Source: JAPOKJ01 sp031421635
GTDB taxonomy: Bacteria; Pseudomonadota; Gammaproteobacteria; Burkholderiales; Burkholderiaceae_E
Direction of reading: 5' to 3'
NCBI GenBank assembly: GCA_031421635.1
Contig: JANOPA010000103.1
Coordinates: 33,488 to 97,487 of the forward strand
Length of the DNA stretch: 64,000 nucleotides
Both the position numbers and the translations under genes were made by a program. The notes beneath the pieces were generated by a model, which saw only the letters and a list, made by a program, of their open reading frames with translations, was not told the DNA's origin and did no database searches. Below, piece by piece: positions 62,479 through 64,000 of the stretch. Numbering within the stretch: position 1 is the first letter of the stretch; each line of letters begins with the position of its first letter.

Positions 62479-63444
62479 CTAATTGTTCCCGCTCATCTTG
62501 CAGGCCAACTCGAACGCATTTCTCATCGCAAGTGGATTGGCGAGTCCCATGCCGGCAATATCGTAGGCCGTGCCATGTGCCGGCGTGGTAATGGGTATGG
62601 GTAAGCCGCCCTGCACGGTGACGCCGCGCTCAAACCCCAAGAGCTTCATCGCAATCTGGCCTTGATCGTGATACATTGTAACGACGCCGTCATAGCCCGT
62701 GCCGTCTTTCTTAATGGCTCTCACAAAGGCAGTATCGGCGGAAAAAGGCCCATCTGCAACATAGCCGCGCGCGGCGGCGAGGCGCACCCCAGGCTTGATG
62801 ATGCGCGCCTCTTCATCACCATAGTTTCCGTTGTCGCCGTTATGCGGATTGAGGCCACACACGGCGATTCTCGGTGCCCGCTTGCCCGAAGCGCGCAGGC
62901 ACTCAGAAATCATCCGAATGGCCTGTGCGACCTTTTCCGCGCTCAGCAAGTGGCTGACGTCCCTCAAGGGCACATGGGAGGTCACCCTCGACGTCCAAAG
63001 ATTCTCCAAGACATTGAGTTCTCCGCAGGCACCGTCATACGCCATCAGCTCTGCAAACCAACGCATTTCATCCTCGTGATGCATGCCCCCTGCGCGCAGC
63101 GCTCCCTTATTGAGCGGCGCAAAACACAAGGCGTCTGCCTTCCCGGCCTTGACCAGTCGCACCCCCTCAGTCAGTGCGTTCAGCATGAAAGCGCCATTGC
63201 GGGCACTCACCACGCCGCGCTCAAAAGCGGCATCATTCAGACCCGACCAATCATGAATTTTTGCCGTGCCTGTATTATCAAACCCAGCATGAAGCCCGAT
63301 CAGCAACACGTCGGCGCGCACAAACGTGTCAGGAGCACTCAGCAGTTTCGAGGCCAATTCGGGGCCAATACCCGCAGGGTCGCCGATAAAGAGAGCAATC
63401 ACTGGTTTCTTCGTAGCCTGAGCTTTTTCTATGACCATATTCAC
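62479..63444 (-). CDS. PdxA-family dehydrogenase, PdxA2-like
   Basis: The 321-residue NAD-dependent enzyme has IALFIGDPAGIGPELA, FAPLNKGALRAGGMHHEDE, CGLNPHNGDNGNYG, GPFSADTAF and MYHDQGQIAMKLLGF. The His-Glu motif reads HHEDE rather than GHTE of classical PdxA, as in the PdxA2 subgroup linked to four-carbon acid catabolism. The ATGA overlap with a Bug binding protein supports a catabolic role over pyridoxal synthesis. Confidence 0.8.
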   Translation of the reverse strand: MNMVIEKAQATKKPVIALFIGDPAGIGPELASKLLSAPDTFVRADVLLIGLHAGFDNTGTAKIHDWSGLNDAAFERGVVSARNGAFMLNALTEGVRLVKAGKADALCFAPLNKGALRAGGMHHEDEMRWFAELMAYDGACGELNVLENLWTSRVTSHVPLRDVSHLLSAEKVAQAIRMISECLRASGKRAPRIAVCGLNPHNGDNGNYGDEEARIIKPGVRLAAARGYVADGPFSADTAFVRAIKKDGTGYDGVVTMYHDQGQIAMKLLGFERGVTVQGGLPIPITTPAHGTAYDIAGMGLANPLAMRNAFELACKMSGNN

Positions 63445-64000
63445 TGTCCATCAATTCTGATATTGGCCTCACGTATAAGTCGACCAAAGCGTTCGTATTC
63501 AGCTCTATTGAGCAAGGCAAACTGATCCGCGCTAATTTGGGCCGGCTCTCCCCCCAGCCCCTTAAGCTTAGACTGCACCTCGGGCAACTTAAGAACTGGG
63601 GCCGTTTCCGCTTGAAGTCTGGCGATCACCTCTTTAGATGTGCCTGCCGTCGTGTACAGCCCATACCAAGTGCTCATCTCGAAGCCCGGCACACCGGCCT
63701 CACTCAAGGTAGGCACGTTAGGAAGTTCCGCCGAGCGCTGCGCACTGGTGACGGCGAGCGCTTTAAGTTTGCCCGAGCGAATGTGGGTCATCGCGCTTGA
63801 GGTGGTATCGAACATTATCTGAACCTTGCCGGATATGAGATCTAGATGTGCCTGACTCGAACCTTTATAGGGCACATGAATCATTTTCACGCCAGCCGCA
63901 AATTTAAAGCCTTCGCCAGCGATATGCTGAGTGCTGCCCACACCCGAGGAGGCATACTTAAAATCGTCGGGCTTGGCCTTCATGAGAGCGACCAGGTCCA
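63441..64000 (-). CDS. Tripartite tricarboxylate transporter (Bug) binding protein, partial
   Basis: The minus-strand frame is open to the window end. It reads DLVALMKAKPDDFKYASSGVG and has HIAGEGFKFAAGVKMIHVPYKG, GKVQIMFDTTSSAM and SELPNVPTLSEAGVPGF, all Bug-family landmarks. The N-terminus and signal peptide lie beyond position 64000. The Met at 63983 is internal. Confidence 0.85.
   Translation of the reverse strand, partial: DLVALMKAKPDDFKYASSGVGSTQHIAGEGFKFAAGVKMIHVPYKGSSQAHLDLISGKVQIMFDTTSSAMTHIRSGKLKALAVTSAQRSAELPNVPTLSEAGVPGFEMSTWYGLYTTAGTSKEVIARLQAETAPVLKLPEVQSKLKGLGGEPAQISADQFALLNRAEYERFGRLIREANIRIDGQ

Noticed and set aside
62662..63525. A 287-residue plus-strand open frame
   Set aside because: It is antisense to the pdxA-type gene and the Bug gene end; no motif or ribosome site supports it.
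1..64000. tRNA, rRNA, CRISPR, insertion sequences or prophage
   Set aside because: No cloverleaf, rRNA segment, regular spacer array, transposase or phage structural gene was recognised on reading; a tRNAscan-SE and Rfam scan would settle the RNA part.

Overview
The window looks like a chromosomal segment of a betaproteobacterium, most likely order Burkholderiales. The grounds are two Burkholderia-type trimeric porins, a tripartite-tricarboxylate (Bug) binding protein, the rplM-rpsI / DUF6776 / bactofilin / erpA / anmK neighbourhood, a bcsP-type cellulose operon and DUF6352/XdhC-type genes. This is inference from gene content, not from a marker gene. No rRNA, tRNA, CRISPR array, insertion sequence or prophage was recognised.

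Layout. 1-8261 (minus): a tightly coupled bcs-like exopolysaccharide operon (deacetylase-like lipoprotein, bcsD, bcsP, bcsQ, bcsA-like, bcsB, then the first codons of another gene). Its BcsA homologue has an intact 703-codon frame but lacks nearly all glycosyltransferase and PilZ signature residues. 8547-10226: an alpha/beta hydrolase and a decayed isochorismatase/GlxA-regulator chimera. 10296-14928: ycaO, a vapBC-type toxin-antitoxin pair with a clear operator, and leuA behind a leucine-rich, apparently leaderless attenuator peptide. 15045-18117 (minus): a MarR-controlled catabolic operon (FAD monooxygenase, a DUF2783-like small protein, MarR, class II aldolase). 18257-22933 (minus): glyA-nrdR-ribD-ribE with a PEP-CTERM-type secreted protein between ribD and ribE. 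23117-32381: housekeeping genes (histidine phosphatase, PEBP, dtd, M23 peptidase, anmK, erpA, bactofilin, DUF6776, rpsI, rplM, OsmC, coq7) and a candidate small RNA with exposed CUCCUC motifs. 32852-35143: two convergent porins. 35686-40760: xdhC, an MFS transporter, an 8-oxoguanine-deaminase-like amidohydrolase and an orphan iron-type binding protein, the last two carrying local tandem-repeat expansions. 40802-50684: flavin reductase, FAD-dependent dehydrogenase, DUF6352, fadD, an aminopeptidase, a second alpha/beta hydrolase and a molybdopterin oxidoreductase. 50831-59043 (plus): an oligopeptide ABC importer interleaved with two M20 amidohydrolases. 59105-64000 (minus): LD-carboxypeptidase, a truncated flavin reductase remnant (plus strand), a DUF3047 lipoprotein, a cupin-TM protein, a PdxA-type dehydrogenase and a partial Bug protein.

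How it fits together. The strongest candidate for new biology is the bcs-like operon with a degenerate synthase: BcsB, BcsD, BcsP and BcsQ look intact, while the catalytic subunit appears to be a pseudoenzyme kept in frame by ATGA overlaps. The second is the roughly 108-nt RNA gene at 30836-30943 with its own promoter, two stem-loops, an anti-Shine-Dalgarno loop and an intrinsic terminator. Several transcription units show readable control: a MarR operator over the -10 box (18131-18148), a toxin-antitoxin operator over the -10 box (12897-12923) and leucine attenuation ahead of leuA (13012-13156).
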